Origin: Solirubrobacterales bacterium
GTDB lineage: Bacteria; Actinomycetota; Thermoleophilia; Solirubrobacterales; Solirubrobacteraceae
Direction: 5' to 3'
Length of the DNA: 45,786 bases
Assembly: GCA_003165655.1 (NCBI GenBank)
Contig: PMOY01000232.1
Span: 1-45,786, forward strand
Below, piece by piece: positions 25,286 through 33,778 of this stretch. The position numbers and the translations under genes are program-made. The notes below the pieces were generated by a model. The model did not search any database, was not told the DNA's origin, and saw only the letters and a list, made by a program, of their open reading frames with translations. The stretch's first letter is position 1, and every line of letters begins with the position of its first letter.

Positions 25286-26350
25286 ATGGACGTACGCCTC
25301 AGCGTGCTCGATCAATCGCCGATTCCCGAGGGCTCCCGTGGCGCCGACGCGCTCCGCAACACGATCGACCTGGCGAAGCTCGCCGACGACCTCGGTTATC
25401 ACCGCTATTGGATCGCCGAGCATCACGGCACGCCGGGGCTCGCGAGCGCCTCGCCGGAGGCGCTGATCGGACCCGTCGCCGCCGCCACGGCGACGCTTCG
25501 GGTCGGAAGTGGCGGCGTGATGCTGCCGCACTACAGCCCGCTCAAGGTGGCGGAGACCTTCAGCGCGCTGAGCGGGCTCTTCCCGGGGCGCATCGACCTC
25601 GGGTTCGGGCGCGCCCCCGGCACCGATCCGATGACGATGTTTGCGCTCCAGCGCGACCGCCGCGGACCTTCTCCCGACGACTTCCCCCAACAGCTGACCG
25701 AGGTGCTCGGTTATCTGAACGACGATCTGCCGACTGAGCATCCGTTCGCGCGACTCGCGGCCACGCTTCCCGGCCTCCCCGAGCGCCCCGAGCCGTGGCT
25801 GCTGGGTTCCTCTCCGCAGAGCGGTATCTGGGCGGCCGAGCTCGGGCTGCGCTATGCCTTCGCCGACTTCATCAACGCCGGCGGTGCGGAGATCGCCGCC
25901 CAATATCGCGCGGAGTTCCACGACAGCGAGGAGCTGCCGTCCCCGGTATTGGCGGTCGCGGCTTGGGCGATCTGCGCGGATACCGAGGAGGAGGCGCAGC
26001 GTCTGGCCTCGAGCACCCAGATGACGCTGCGACTCCTTAACCAGGGCCGCCTGATCCCAGTGCCGCCGGTCGAGAAGGCTCTGCGCTTCCTCGCCTCCCA
26101 GCCTTCGCTCGCCGGGTCCCGCGAGCGGCGCCGGCGGGCGATCATCGGCGACCCCGAGCAGGTACGCGCGGGTCTCGAGTCAGTCGCACTGCAGTACGGA
26201 GCCGACGAGCTCATGGTGGTGACGATCACCCACGATCACGACGCCCGGCGACGCTCCTACGAGCTGATCGCCGAGGCGTTCGGCCTCATGCCCGTGGCGG
26301 GCGAGGCAACAGCCGGGATGGGTGCCGAGGACCGTTCTCGGCGTGGCTAG
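25286..26350 (+). CDS. Luciferase-like flavin-dependent oxidoreductase
   Basis: The 354-residue protein belongs to the LLM class (MsnO8-like group): MDVRLSVLDQSPIPEGS, YHRYWIAEHHGTPGLASASP, LRVGSGGVMLPHYSPLKVAE, FPGRIDLGFGRAPGTDP and LLGSSPQSGIWAAELGLRYA. It is a TIM barrel using FMNH2 or F420 as reductant; the substrate is not predictable. ATG 25286 matches the start of homologues; the frame extends upstream to 25130 but that part is arginine-rich and unlike the family. It is divergent from the encapsulin operon across a 213-base intergenic region and stands alone otherwise. Confidence 0.9.
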   Translation: MDVRLSVLDQSPIPEGSRGADALRNTIDLAKLADDLGYHRYWIAEHHGTPGLASASPEALIGPVAAATATLRVGSGGVMLPHYSPLKVAETFSALSGLFPGRIDLGFGRAPGTDPMTMFALQRDRRGPSPDDFPQQLTEVLGYLNDDLPTEHPFARLAATLPGLPERPEPWLLGSSPQSGIWAAELGLRYAFADFINAGGAEIAAQYRAEFHDSEELPSPVLAVAAWAICADTEEEAQRLASSTQMTLRLLNQGRLIPVPPVEKALRFLASQPSLAGSRERRRRAIIGDPEQVRAGLESVALQYGADELMVVTITHDHDARRRSYELIAEAFGLMPVAGEATAGMGAEDRSRRG

Positions 26351-26368
26351 CGAAGTGATCGCCCGCCG

Positions 26369-26920
26369 CTACACGCCGGCTCGAGCCTTGGACCACTCGG
26401 CCTTGTGGGCGCGCTTGGCTGCTTGGTAGTCCGCGAGCGCCTGCGGCGAGTCGACGTCACCGAGCGTGGGATGCCACGGGACGAGCTCGCGGGCGGCATC
26501 GACACCGAAGCGCTTGGCGAGCACGGCCCCCAGGGCCTTGACCTTCATTTCACCGAAGCCGGGGAGCGCGAGCAGGTTGGCGCGCAGCGCATCCGTGTCG
26601 GCCGCGTCGGTCCAGACGCGCGCGGCATCGCCGTCGTAACGGTTGCCTACATACACCGCGAGGTCGTGCACGCGTCTGGCCATCGAGCCGGGAAAGCGGT
26701 GGATCGCCGGCTTGTCGCGGAATACGGCCTCCAGGTCCGCCGACGCCAGCGTGGCCGCGTCGATCCCACCGAGGCGCTCCTTGAGCTCGAGCGGTCCGGC
26801 GAACGCCTTCTGCACGGTGACCTGCTGATCGAGCACGAAGCCCACGAGCAATGCCATCGGGTCCGCGGCGATCAAGGCGTTAGCCGCGTCGGATTCGGTG
26901 AAGTACAGCCGGTCGGGCAT
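26369..26920 (-). CDS. HhH-GPD family base excision repair protein
   Basis: The 183-residue protein matches a compact actinobacterial HhH-GPD group: N-terminal ESDAANALIAADPMALLVGF, VLDQQVTVQKAFAGPLEL, then the helix-hairpin-helix ALPGFGEMKVKALGAVLAKR. The aspartate usually following the hairpin (G-P-D) is replaced by a later segment, VDAARELVPWHPTLGDV, in which the acidic residue position is unclear, so catalytic activity as a glycosylase is not certain. It is convergent with the luciferase-like gene, 18 bases apart. Confidence 0.85.
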   Translation of the reverse strand: MPDRLYFTESDAANALIAADPMALLVGFVLDQQVTVQKAFAGPLELKERLGGIDAATLASADLEAVFRDKPAIHRFPGSMARRVHDLAVYVGNRYDGDAARVWTDAADTDALRANLLALPGFGEMKVKALGAVLAKRFGVDAARELVPWHPTLGDVDSPQALADYQAAKRAHKAEWSKARAGV

Positions 26921-26963
26921 GGCCCGATCCTACCGGTCACCCGCGGGCCGGCCGACGATCCCC

Positions 26964-27140
26964 CTACGCCGCGGCCGCAGACGCGACGGCGCGGTACTCG
27001 GCGACACGGTCGGCGACGTAGCGCGCGTCTCGCTCGATCCCCGCGAACCTGGCCGAGCCCCACGTGTGGAGCCACGGAAGCCCGAGCACGAATAGGCCGG
27101 GAACCGTCGTGACTCCGCGATCGTGGGTGGGATAGCCGCC
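26964..27140 (-). pseudogene. C-terminal stub of an FAD-dependent monooxygenase-like flavoprotein
   Basis: About 58 residues read GYPTHDRGVTTVPGLFVLGL then PWLHTWGSARFAGIERDA and YVADRVAEYR, the characteristic last segment of NAD(P)/FAD flavoproteins of the group often annotated as involved in K+ transport. Everything upstream, including both Rossmann motifs, is missing; the preceding codons are unrelated. It is a deletion remnant squeezed between the HhH-GPD gene and corA. Confidence 0.75.
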
Positions 27141-27150
27141 GCCGCCGCCT

Positions 27151-28161
27151 ATGATCCGCGTCGTGGAGGCGAGTCCGCACTCCCGCTCACCCGACGCGAA
27201 GCAACCTATTGGACTGCGCGTCCCGTGCTTCACCGATTCGGAGCACGATGACGTGCGCGCCCATCTGCGCGACGGTCAATTCTTCTGGCTCGACCTGGAG
27301 GGTCCGACCGACGATCAACTCGAGCGCCTCGGCAGGACATTCCGTCTCCACCCGCTCACGGTCGAGGACGCGCGAACGTTCAGCCAGCGACCGAAGTTCG
27401 AGGAGTACGGCTCGTACGTCCTGCTCGTGGTCTACGGGGTGGATGCGGGAATCTCATCCGGCCAGCCGCTGCTGCGCGAGGTCCACGTGATCATCTCCGG
27501 GGACTACGTCATCACCATCCACAGGCGGCCGTTCGGTCCGCTCGCGGCGCTGCGCGAGCGCTATCTCGCGAACACCGTCCGCAGCGAGCAGTTCCTCGTC
27601 TACAAGATCCTCGACGTCGTCACGTCGACGTTCTTCCCGGTGCTCGATCGCATCGACGACGACATCGACGAGATCGAGAAAGCCGTCATCGCCGAGCCGA
27701 CCGAGGAGAGCCTGCAGCGGATCTTCGCGCTCAAGCGTGACCTCGTCGCGATGCGGCGGGTGATCACCCCCAGCCGCGATGTCTTCGCCCGCGACGCGGA
27801 GCGGATCGCGGACCTCCCGGGCCTCGAAGCCGACGATCGCCTGTACTTCCGCGACCTCTACGACAGCCTGATCCGGATCTCCGAGCTGGTCGACTCCTAC
27901 CGGGATCTCCTCAGCGGTACGACCGATATGTATCTCTCCACCGTCGCCAACCGCCAGGGTGAGGTCAACAAGCAGCTCACGATCATCGCCACGATCTTCC
28001 TGCCCCTGACCTTCTTGACCGGGTTCTTCGGCCAGAACTTCTCGTTCCTCACGAACAAGATCCTCAACACGACGTGGTCGTTCGCCGTGTTCGGGGTCGG
28101 GCTCCTGCTCTTGTCCGTACTCGGCCTGTGGGTCTACTTCCGGCGCAAGCGCTGGATGTAG
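27151..28161 (+). CDS. corA: CorA family divalent-cation transporter
   Basis: The 336-residue protein has the large cytoplasmic funnel domain (FFWLDLEGPTDDQLERLG, HPLTVEDARTFSQRPKFEEY, LKRDLVAMRRVITPSRDVF), a long stalk helix, and two C-terminal membrane helices with the loop motif LTGFFGQNFSFL. The family signature is usually GMN; GQN is an accepted variant but can alter ion preference. A basic tail (YFRRKRWM) ends the protein as expected. The start at ATG 27151 is not supported by a good ribosome binding site; a later start is possible. Role: Mg2+ or Co2+/Zn2+ transport. Confidence 0.92.
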   Translation: MIRVVEASPHSRSPDAKQPIGLRVPCFTDSEHDDVRAHLRDGQFFWLDLEGPTDDQLERLGRTFRLHPLTVEDARTFSQRPKFEEYGSYVLLVVYGVDAGISSGQPLLREVHVIISGDYVITIHRRPFGPLAALRERYLANTVRSEQFLVYKILDVVTSTFFPVLDRIDDDIDEIEKAVIAEPTEESLQRIFALKRDLVAMRRVITPSRDVFARDAERIADLPGLEADDRLYFRDLYDSLIRISELVDSYRDLLSGTTDMYLSTVANRQGEVNKQLTIIATIFLPLTFLTGFFGQNFSFLTNKILNTTWSFAVFGVGLLLLSVLGLWVYFRRKRWM

Positions 28162-28169
28162 TGCGGAGG

Positions 28170-28688
28170 CTAGAGCCGCTCGGCCTCGCGCAGGCCGGCT
28201 TCCGGCGCTCGGATCAGCTCTTTCAGCAGGCTCCGGCCCGCGACTCCCATCGTCAGCAGGCCGCCGAAGATCGCCACGGCGTCGATGCTCTTACGCCCCG
28301 CCTTCGTCCAGTAGTCGTCCTGGAGGTCGAACCACAGCGCGAACTCGTCGAGCGTGAGCGCACCGGCGATTCCGTAGGTGGTCGAGGCGAACCGTGACGC
28401 CACGCGGCTCCCGGGATGGACTCCGATCGCGAGCTGATAGGTCCACAGGTACCCCAGTCCCAGCAGCCCGAAGATCCCGAACGTGCAGTGGTGGAGGTGG
28501 CGACCACCGCTGCTCAGGTTGTGAAACGGCCCGATCCCGGCCCTGATGGAGTGGGTGATGATCCGTACGATCGCGAACGTTGTCGTGAACCCAACGGCGC
28601 TGAGGAACCCACGCTCGCGCCTCGGATCGGTGAAATGCCGTCGGTAAGCGGGGAGGTAACCGTCGTGCGGGCGGAAGACCAAGGCCAC
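28170..28688 (-). CDS. Integral membrane protein of unknown function
   Basis: The 172-residue protein has about four hydrophobic segments (FLSAVGFTTTFAIVRIITHS, FGIFGLLGLGYLWTYQLAIG, TTYGIAGALTLDEFALWFDL, AVAIFGGLLTMGVAG). A histidine-rich motif GRHLHHCTFG and a DEFALWFDLQDDYW acidic/aromatic motif are striking and could bind metal. Similar proteins occur in actinobacteria without a known function. The GTG start at 28688 overlaps the 5' end of the divergent oxidase gene by about 24 bases. It converges with corA, 8 bases apart. Confidence 0.8.
   Translation of the reverse strand: MALVFRPHDGYLPAYRRHFTDPRRERGFLSAVGFTTTFAIVRIITHSIRAGIGPFHNLSSGGRHLHHCTFGIFGLLGLGYLWTYQLAIGVHPGSRVASRFASTTYGIAGALTLDEFALWFDLQDDYWTKAGRKSIDAVAIFGGLLTMGVAGRSLLKELIRAPEAGLREAERL
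28650..28656 (+). promoter_or_regulatory. Ribosome binding site deciding the oxidase start
   Basis: GGGGAGG ends 8 bases before GTG 28665. It supports that start over the in-frame ATG at 28635, which lacks one. Confidence 0.55.
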
Positions 28689-30332
28689 GGCGCGTACGCT
28701 ACACCGATCGCTATCGGTCTGCCACCGCTTCGCGACGCGACCCTCGTCGATCGTCGCCGCTTCCTCCGCGACGGGGCCGTCGCGATCGCCGCGCTGAGCG
28801 TTCCCGCGCTCGCGGGCTGTGGCGCGTCAGCGACGCGACCGAGCGTTCGCTCGGCGATCCGGACCGCGAAGTCGATGGCGCCGCCGGGCGCGGCGGCATG
28901 GCGGTCGCTCGCGCGCTCGCTCTCGGGCAGCCTGGTGCTGCCATCCGATCGCGGCTACGCGACCGCGCGAGAGCTGTTCGATCCGCGCTTCGACGTCGCC
29001 CGACCGGCGGCGATCGCCTACTGCGCCTCGCCTGTCGACGTGCAACGAACGGTCGACTTCGCTCGCGTCCACGGCATCCGGCCGATCCCCCGTTGCGGCG
29101 GCCACAGCTACGGCGGCTACTCCACGGGATCGGGGCTCGTTATCGACGTGACCAGGATGAGCACGGTTAAGGTCACGCCGGCACAGAAGGGCTCGCCGGC
29201 GACGGCCAACGTGGGCGCCGGCACGCGGTTGGTCGACCTATACGGCGCCCTCTCGCGCGCCGGCGTGCTCGTCCCGGGTGGCTCGTGCCCGACGGTCGGC
29301 ATCTCGGGACTCGCGCTCGGAGGCGGGATCGGCGTCCTCGCACGCAAGTACGGCCTCACCTGCGACGCGACCCGGGCAGTGAAGATCGTTACCGCCGACG
29401 GCCGGCTGCTCACCTGCGACGGCGCCGCCGAGCCGAACCTGTACTGGGCGTCGCGGGGCGGGGGCGGCGGCAACTTCGGGGTCGTCACCTCGTTCACCTT
29501 CGCCGCCCATCCGGTCCCTGAGCTGACCCTGTTCACGGTCGACTGGCCGTGGGCCGCGGCGCGCGACGTGCTCGGGGGCTGGATCCAGTGGCAGCGCGAG
29601 GCGCCGGACGAGCTGTGGTCGAACTGCCAGCTGCTCTCGGCCGGCAGCAGCGGGCTCCTCGTCCGGAGCTCGGGCGTGCTTGTCGGCAGCACGGGCACGC
29701 TCAGCTCGCTGGTGTCCCGGCTCGTCTCAACCGTTGGATCCCCGCCGTCATCGAAGTTCGTGGGCGGGCCAGATCCCTACCTCGACGTGATGCTGGTCGA
29801 GGCCGGGTGCGAGAGCAAGAGCGTGGCCGAGTGCCACCTCCCGAGCCAGAACCCCGCAGGGGTGCTGCAGCGCTCAGCGTACGCCGCCACGTCGGCGTAC
29901 GTATCCAAGCCGCTGCCGAGCGCCGGGCTGGCCGCGGCGGCAGGGGCCGTCGAGGAGCTGCACGCGGAGCAGCCGGGCCTCGGCGGAGGACTTGCGTTCG
30001 ACGCGTACGGCGGCGTGATCAACCGGGTGCCCGCGGAGGCGACAGCGTTCGTGCATCGCGACACGATCTGCGCGATCCAAGCGACGCTCACATGGGGGAG
30101 CGTGCCCTCGGGGTCCGCCTTCGTCGCGGGCCGGGGCTGGCTCAGCACGACCGCCAAGGCGCTCGCGCCCTACACCAACGGCGGGGCCTACCAGAATTAC
30201 ATCGACCCGGAGCTCGTCGACTGGCAACGCGCCTACTACGGGTCGAACCTGAAACGGCTGTCGTCGGTCAAGCGCGCGTACGACCCGGACAACGTGTTCC
30301 ATTTTCCCCAGTCGATCCCGCTGCACGCCTGA
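28665..30332 (+). CDS. Tat-exported FAD-linked oxidase (berberine-bridge-enzyme type)
   Basis: From GTG 28665 the protein has 555 residues. A twin-arginine signal (DRRRFLRDGAVAIAAL) ends in a lipobox-like LAGC. The FAD-binding PCMH domain carries RCGGHSYGGYSTGSG, whose histidine normally bonds the flavin, and GGSCPTVGISGLALGGGIGV, whose cysteine is the second covalent link in bicovalent family members. The C-terminal BBE segment reads YIDPELVDWQRAYYGSNLKR then YDPDNVFHFPQSI. Family members oxidise sugars, alcohols or alkaloid-like substrates with O2; this one should act outside the membrane. The substrate cannot be told. Confidence 0.9.
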   Translation: MRAEDQGHGAYATPIAIGLPPLRDATLVDRRRFLRDGAVAIAALSVPALAGCGASATRPSVRSAIRTAKSMAPPGAAAWRSLARSLSGSLVLPSDRGYATARELFDPRFDVARPAAIAYCASPVDVQRTVDFARVHGIRPIPRCGGHSYGGYSTGSGLVIDVTRMSTVKVTPAQKGSPATANVGAGTRLVDLYGALSRAGVLVPGGSCPTVGISGLALGGGIGVLARKYGLTCDATRAVKIVTADGRLLTCDGAAEPNLYWASRGGGGGNFGVVTSFTFAAHPVPELTLFTVDWPWAAARDVLGGWIQWQREAPDELWSNCQLLSAGSSGLLVRSSGVLVGSTGTLSSLVSRLVSTVGSPPSSKFVGGPDPYLDVMLVEAGCESKSVAECHLPSQNPAGVLQRSAYAATSAYVSKPLPSAGLAAAAGAVEELHAEQPGLGGGLAFDAYGGVINRVPAEATAFVHRDTICAIQATLTWGSVPSGSAFVAGRGWLSTTAKALAPYTNGGAYQNYIDPELVDWQRAYYGSNLKRLSSVKRAYDPDNVFHFPQSIPLHA

Positions 30333-30421
30333 CGGGCTCGGCCGTCTGCGGGTGCGCGTCAGGCGCGGCGGTGCCTGCCGGCGTGGGCGTCGTCAGGCGC
30401 GCCTCGCAGCGTTTCGCCCGC

Positions 30422-31345
30422 TCACGCCACGGCCCGTAGGTCGCTGATCGGTGGGCGCTCGACCGGCGCGCCGGCGACGTCCAGATGCCCGTCCTCCCCG
30501 GGGAGCAGGAAGGCGGACGGCAGCGGGCCGCGGAGCCGTCCCTCACGCTCGAGTCGTGAGGCGACCGCCTGCAGCACCGCGGATGCCATCGGCCCCAGAT
30601 CACGGAGCGACTGGTGTGCGTTCTGGCGCACATCGAGGTCGACCTGGGCGAGCGCGTCGAGTCCGGTGGATCGGTAGGCGTCGAGCAACAGCGCGATGTC
30701 GACGCCGTAGCCGGTGACGAACGGCAGCCGTTCGAGCAGCTCGCGTCGCGCCGCAATCTCACCCGCCAGCGGCTGGTGGAACGCTGCCAGCGCGGGGTAG
30801 AAGAGGTTCAGCAGCGGCCGCGCCGTGAGCTCGGTCACGCGCCCCCCGCCGTCGGGCAAGACGATCTCGCCGACCTTGAACGGGCGGCGGTAGAACCCCT
30901 TGACGAACGAGATCCCGGGCTCGCACAGCAGGGGTCCGAGCAGTCCGCACGCGAAATGCGCTCCGAACCGCTCGGAATCGGCGTCGAGGAAGCACACCAC
31001 ATCTCCCCGCAGCACGTGGAGCGCCCGCCACATCGCGTCGCCCTTGCCGAGCACCGGTCCGAGCTCGGGAGCGAGCGCCTCTTGATCGTGCACCTCGACG
31101 CCGAGCTTGCGTGCGATCCGAGCCGTCGCGTCGTTCGAGCGGTCGACGACGACGATCTGGTCGATCGCGCCGAGCTCGCGGAGCGGGAGGAGTTGCTCGA
31201 GGATCGGTCCGATCGTCCGCTCCTCGTCGCGCGCCGGCAGGCATACCGACACCGTCACCTGGCGCTCGGCGGCCAGCCGGGCGGCCGGGAAGGCACGGTG
31301 GCTGAACGTATTGGCGGAATGCCAGCGGGCGACACGCGAGGACAT
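30422..31345 (-). CDS. gpgS: Glucosyl-3-phosphoglycerate synthase
   Basis: The 307-residue GT81-type transferase has VSVCLPARDEERTIGPILEQ (nucleotide-sugar binding), VVVDRSNDAT, GPVLGKGDAMWRAL, the DXD-type metal motif FLDADSERF (Asp121-Asp123), VKGFYRRPF, QPLAGEIAARRELLERLPF and TGYGVDIALLLDAY. It joins glucose from a nucleotide donor to 3-phosphoglycerate, the first step to glucosylglycerate and, in mycobacteria, methylglucose lipopolysaccharides. No gpgP phosphatase is adjacent. It converges with the oxidase gene and diverges from a GNAT gene with about 95 bases between starts. Confidence 0.92.
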   Translation of the reverse strand: MSSRVARWHSANTFSHRAFPAARLAAERQVTVSVCLPARDEERTIGPILEQLLPLRELGAIDQIVVVDRSNDATARIARKLGVEVHDQEALAPELGPVLGKGDAMWRALHVLRGDVVCFLDADSERFGAHFACGLLGPLLCEPGISFVKGFYRRPFKVGEIVLPDGGGRVTELTARPLLNLFYPALAAFHQPLAGEIAARRELLERLPFVTGYGVDIALLLDAYRSTGLDALAQVDLDVRQNAHQSLRDLGPMASAVLQAVASRLEREGRLRGPLPSAFLLPGEDGHLDVAGAPVERPPISDLRAVA

Positions 31346-31439
31346 CTGATTACAGGATGACGCAGCCTGCAGGTTGAGGCGTTGGCGGTCGCCTGTGGCT
31401 GCGGAGGCGCAGGTCAGCCGCAGATACCATCGTTACCGA

Positions 31440-32051
31440 ATGGAGATGATCGGTCCGTCGCTCCGGCTCCGCTACGCGACGACGGCGGATGTGCCGGCGT
31501 TGCTCGCGCTTGGGTCTGACCCTGAGGTCACCAGGTTCTTCTCGTGGGGCCCCTATGCGTCCTCGGCAGAGCCGGCCTCGTACGTCTCGCGCCTCGCCGG
31601 CGAGCGCGACCGCGGCGAGCGCCTGGACTTCCTGATCGTCGGTCGCGACGGCGCTGCGATCGGGGTGACGGGCCTGTCCGAGCTCAGTCACCGGGATCGT
31701 CGGGCGGTCGTGGGCACGTGGCTGGGAAGGGCTCGCTGGGGCACGGGAGCGAACGCCGAGACCAAGGCGCTGATCGGCCGCCTCGCGTTCGATCGGCTGG
31801 GGCTCGAACGCCTGGGCGCCTACGCGGACGTCGAGAACGACCGCTCGCAGGCGGCGCTCGAGCGGCTGGGCTTCGTTCACGAGGGGATCCTGCGTCGCTG
31901 GCACCGTCATGGTGAGCGCGTACGCGACGTCGTCGTCTACTCGTGGCTACGCGAGGAGTGGCAGCGCTCACCGCTCGCAAACGTGCCGGTGACGGCGTCG
32001 GGCGAGCCGCCGCCCGCGTTCCTGTGTGCGACTGCGGCGCCCAGACGCTAA
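31440..32051 (+). CDS. GNAT family N-acetyltransferase (RimJ/RimL-like)
   Basis: The 203-residue protein has a GNAT fold of the Acetyltransf_3 type: LRLRYATTADVPALLALGSD, FLIVGRDGAAIGVTGLSELS, GTWLGRARWGTGANAETKAL (acetyl-CoA pyrophosphate loop) and YADVENDRSQAALERLGFVH EGILRRW. It acetylates an amine, possibly a protein N-terminus or small metabolite. ATG 31440 is followed by a second ATG at 31446; either could be used. A 35-residue proline/alanine tail extends beyond the domain. It converges with and overlaps by 4 bases the permease gene on the other strand. Confidence 0.88.
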   Translation: MEMIGPSLRLRYATTADVPALLALGSDPEVTRFFSWGPYASSAEPASYVSRLAGERDRGERLDFLIVGRDGAAIGVTGLSELSHRDRRAVVGTWLGRARWGTGANAETKALIGRLAFDRLGLERLGAYADVENDRSQAALERLGFVHEGILRRWHRHGERVRDVVVYSWLREEWQRSPLANVPVTASGEPPPAFLCATAAPRR

Positions 32052-32797
32052 GCCCGCCGCTGCTCCCAGCTGAAGCCTCGGACGGCGAATACGGTACCGA
32101 GCACCGCCCACGCCGCGATCACGCCGAGGGCGCTGACATTCTGAGACAGGTTGGTGCCCTTGACCATCGCGCCCGAGAGCCCGGCGATCAGGTGGTAGAG
32201 CGGGAGTGCCTCCGCGATCCCCTTCATGAAACCCGGTGAATGGGCCGTGTCGAAGAACACGCCGGACACCGCCACGACCGGCAGGAACACCGCATTGACG
32301 TACGCCGGCGCAGAGTCGAAATTCGGGATCACGTGCGAGAACGCGACGCCGAGCGAGGCGAAGCAGACGACTCCGACGATCACGAACACGATCAGCTCGA
32401 CCCATTCGCGAGGCCAGCCGGTCCCGAAGAAGACCCGTCCCGCGACGGTGATGATGACGACCTGGAGCGCGGTGTTGGTGACGGCGTTGCCTGCGATCCC
32501 GAGCAGATAGGAGATCCCCGGCATCGGCGTGCCTCGGATCCGCTTGAGCACGCCCTGCTCGCGTAGGAAGGTCATGTTGAACGCCAGCGCCGTGAACGTC
32601 GTCGACATCACGCTCATCGCGGCGATACCCGGCACGATGATTCGTAGCTCTGTGTGATCGCTGTGGAAGGCGGCGCCGAAGAAGGTCAGGAACAGCAGCG
32701 GCAGGAGGAAATTGAAGAAGGCCGCGCTCGGGTTGCGCCAGAACAGCCGTCGCTCCAGTCGATACTGGCGCCAGGCAAGCGTCGCCACCTCGGTCAT
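32048..32797 (-). CDS. ABC-2 type transporter permease
   Basis: The 249-residue protein has six predicted membrane helices and the ABC-2 pattern: LERRLFWRNPSAAFFNFLLP, coupling segment REQGVLKRIRGTPMPGISYL, and LPVVAVSGVFFDTAHSPGFM with EALPLYHLIAGL. It partners with the ATPase encoded immediately upstream, whose stop overlaps this start (ATGA). The pair likely exports a lipid, drug or polysaccharide; substrate unknown. Confidence 0.92.
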   Translation of the reverse strand: MTEVATLAWRQYRLERRLFWRNPSAAFFNFLLPLLFLTFFGAAFHSDHTELRIIVPGIAAMSVMSTTFTALAFNMTFLREQGVLKRIRGTPMPGISYLLGIAGNAVTNTALQVVIITVAGRVFFGTGWPREWVELIVFVIVGVVCFASLGVAFSHVIPNFDSAPAYVNAVFLPVVAVSGVFFDTAHSPGFMKGIAEALPLYHLIAGLSGAMVKGTNLSQNVSALGVIAAWAVLGTVFAVRGFSWEQRRA

Positions 32798-33720
32798 CGC
32801 CGCTTGCCCCTGCGGCGGCTGCCCAGGGGCGCCGCGTCGTCGATCGGCGCAGCGGCCTCATCGGCCTGCCCAGAGGTCAGCTCGAGGTACACGTCCTCAA
32901 GCGTCGGGCGGGCCACCGAGAGCCCCTCGAGCCGCTCGCCGCGGGCCAGCGCCGCCCCCGTGAGCTCGTGCAGGAGCGTGGTCGGATCGTCCGTCTCCTG
33001 CTCGATGTCCCTTCCGGTCCCATTGCGGTAGACCACCCGGTACCGCGCGACGCCCCCATTCGAGCCGAGGTCGTCGGGCGCGCCCTCGATCGCGATCCGC
33101 CCGTCCTTGATGATCGCCACGCGATCGGCGATCGCTTGCGCCTCGTCGAGGTAGTGCGTCGTCAGCAGCACTGTCTTGCCGAGGTCGCGCAGCGACCGGA
33201 TCGTGTCCCACGCGGTCCGGCGGGCCGCCGGATCGAACCCGGTCGTCGGTTCGTCGAGGAACACGAGCTCGGGATCGCCGACGAGCGCGAGCGCGAGGTC
33301 GAGTCGTCTCAGCTGTCCGCCGGAGAGCGTGCGCGCGACGGCGTCCTCCTTCCCCTCCAGGCCGGTCAGCGCGATCACCTCGTCGACATCGCGAGGATGC
33401 GGGTACATCGAGCCGAAATGCGACAGCGCCTCGCGGACGCGGATGTGACGATAGAGGCCGGTGCTCTGCAGCACGATCCCGACGCGCGCGCGCAGCTCCC
33501 GTGGCCGCCGGCCGGGGTCAAAGCCGAGGACGCTGACGTGGCCCGCGCTCCGCTCGCGGTAGCCCTCGAGGATCTCGACCGTCGTCGTCTTACCGGCGCC
33601 GTTCGGTCCCAGGAGCCCGAACACCTCGCCTCGCCGGACCTCGAAGTCGATCCCACGGACCGCTTCGAACTCGCCGTAGGACTTGCGCAGGCCGCGAACG
33701 TCGATGGCGAGCTCGGACAC
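32794..33720 (-). CDS. ABC transporter ATP-binding protein
   Basis: The 308-residue ATPase is intact: Walker A LLGPNGAGKTTT, GIVLQSTGLYRHIRVREALS (Q-loop), signature LSGGQLRRLDLALAL, Walker B LVFLDEPTTGFD, and switch LLTTHYLDEAQAIAD. A DrrA-like C-terminal domain follows (about 220-300) ending LSVARPTLEDVYLELTSG and a basic tail. It forms an exporter with the overlapping permease. Unlike the drrA copy near 18.4 kb, this frame is uninterrupted. Confidence 0.94.
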   Translation of the reverse strand: MSELAIDVRGLRKSYGEFEAVRGIDFEVRRGEVFGLLGPNGAGKTTTVEILEGYRERSAGHVSVLGFDPGRRPRELRARVGIVLQSTGLYRHIRVREALSHFGSMYPHPRDVDEVIALTGLEGKEDAVARTLSGGQLRRLDLALALVGDPELVFLDEPTTGFDPAARRTAWDTIRSLRDLGKTVLLTTHYLDEAQAIADRVAIIKDGRIAIEGAPDDLGSNGGVARYRVVYRNGTGRDIEQETDDPTTLLHELTGAALARGERLEGLSVARPTLEDVYLELTSGQADEAAAPIDDAAPLGSRRRGKRR

Positions 33721-33778
33721 GGAGGGATCATGTCATCCGGCGAGGGCCCCGGCGCGGACGGCGGCGGGCGTAGGTGCG

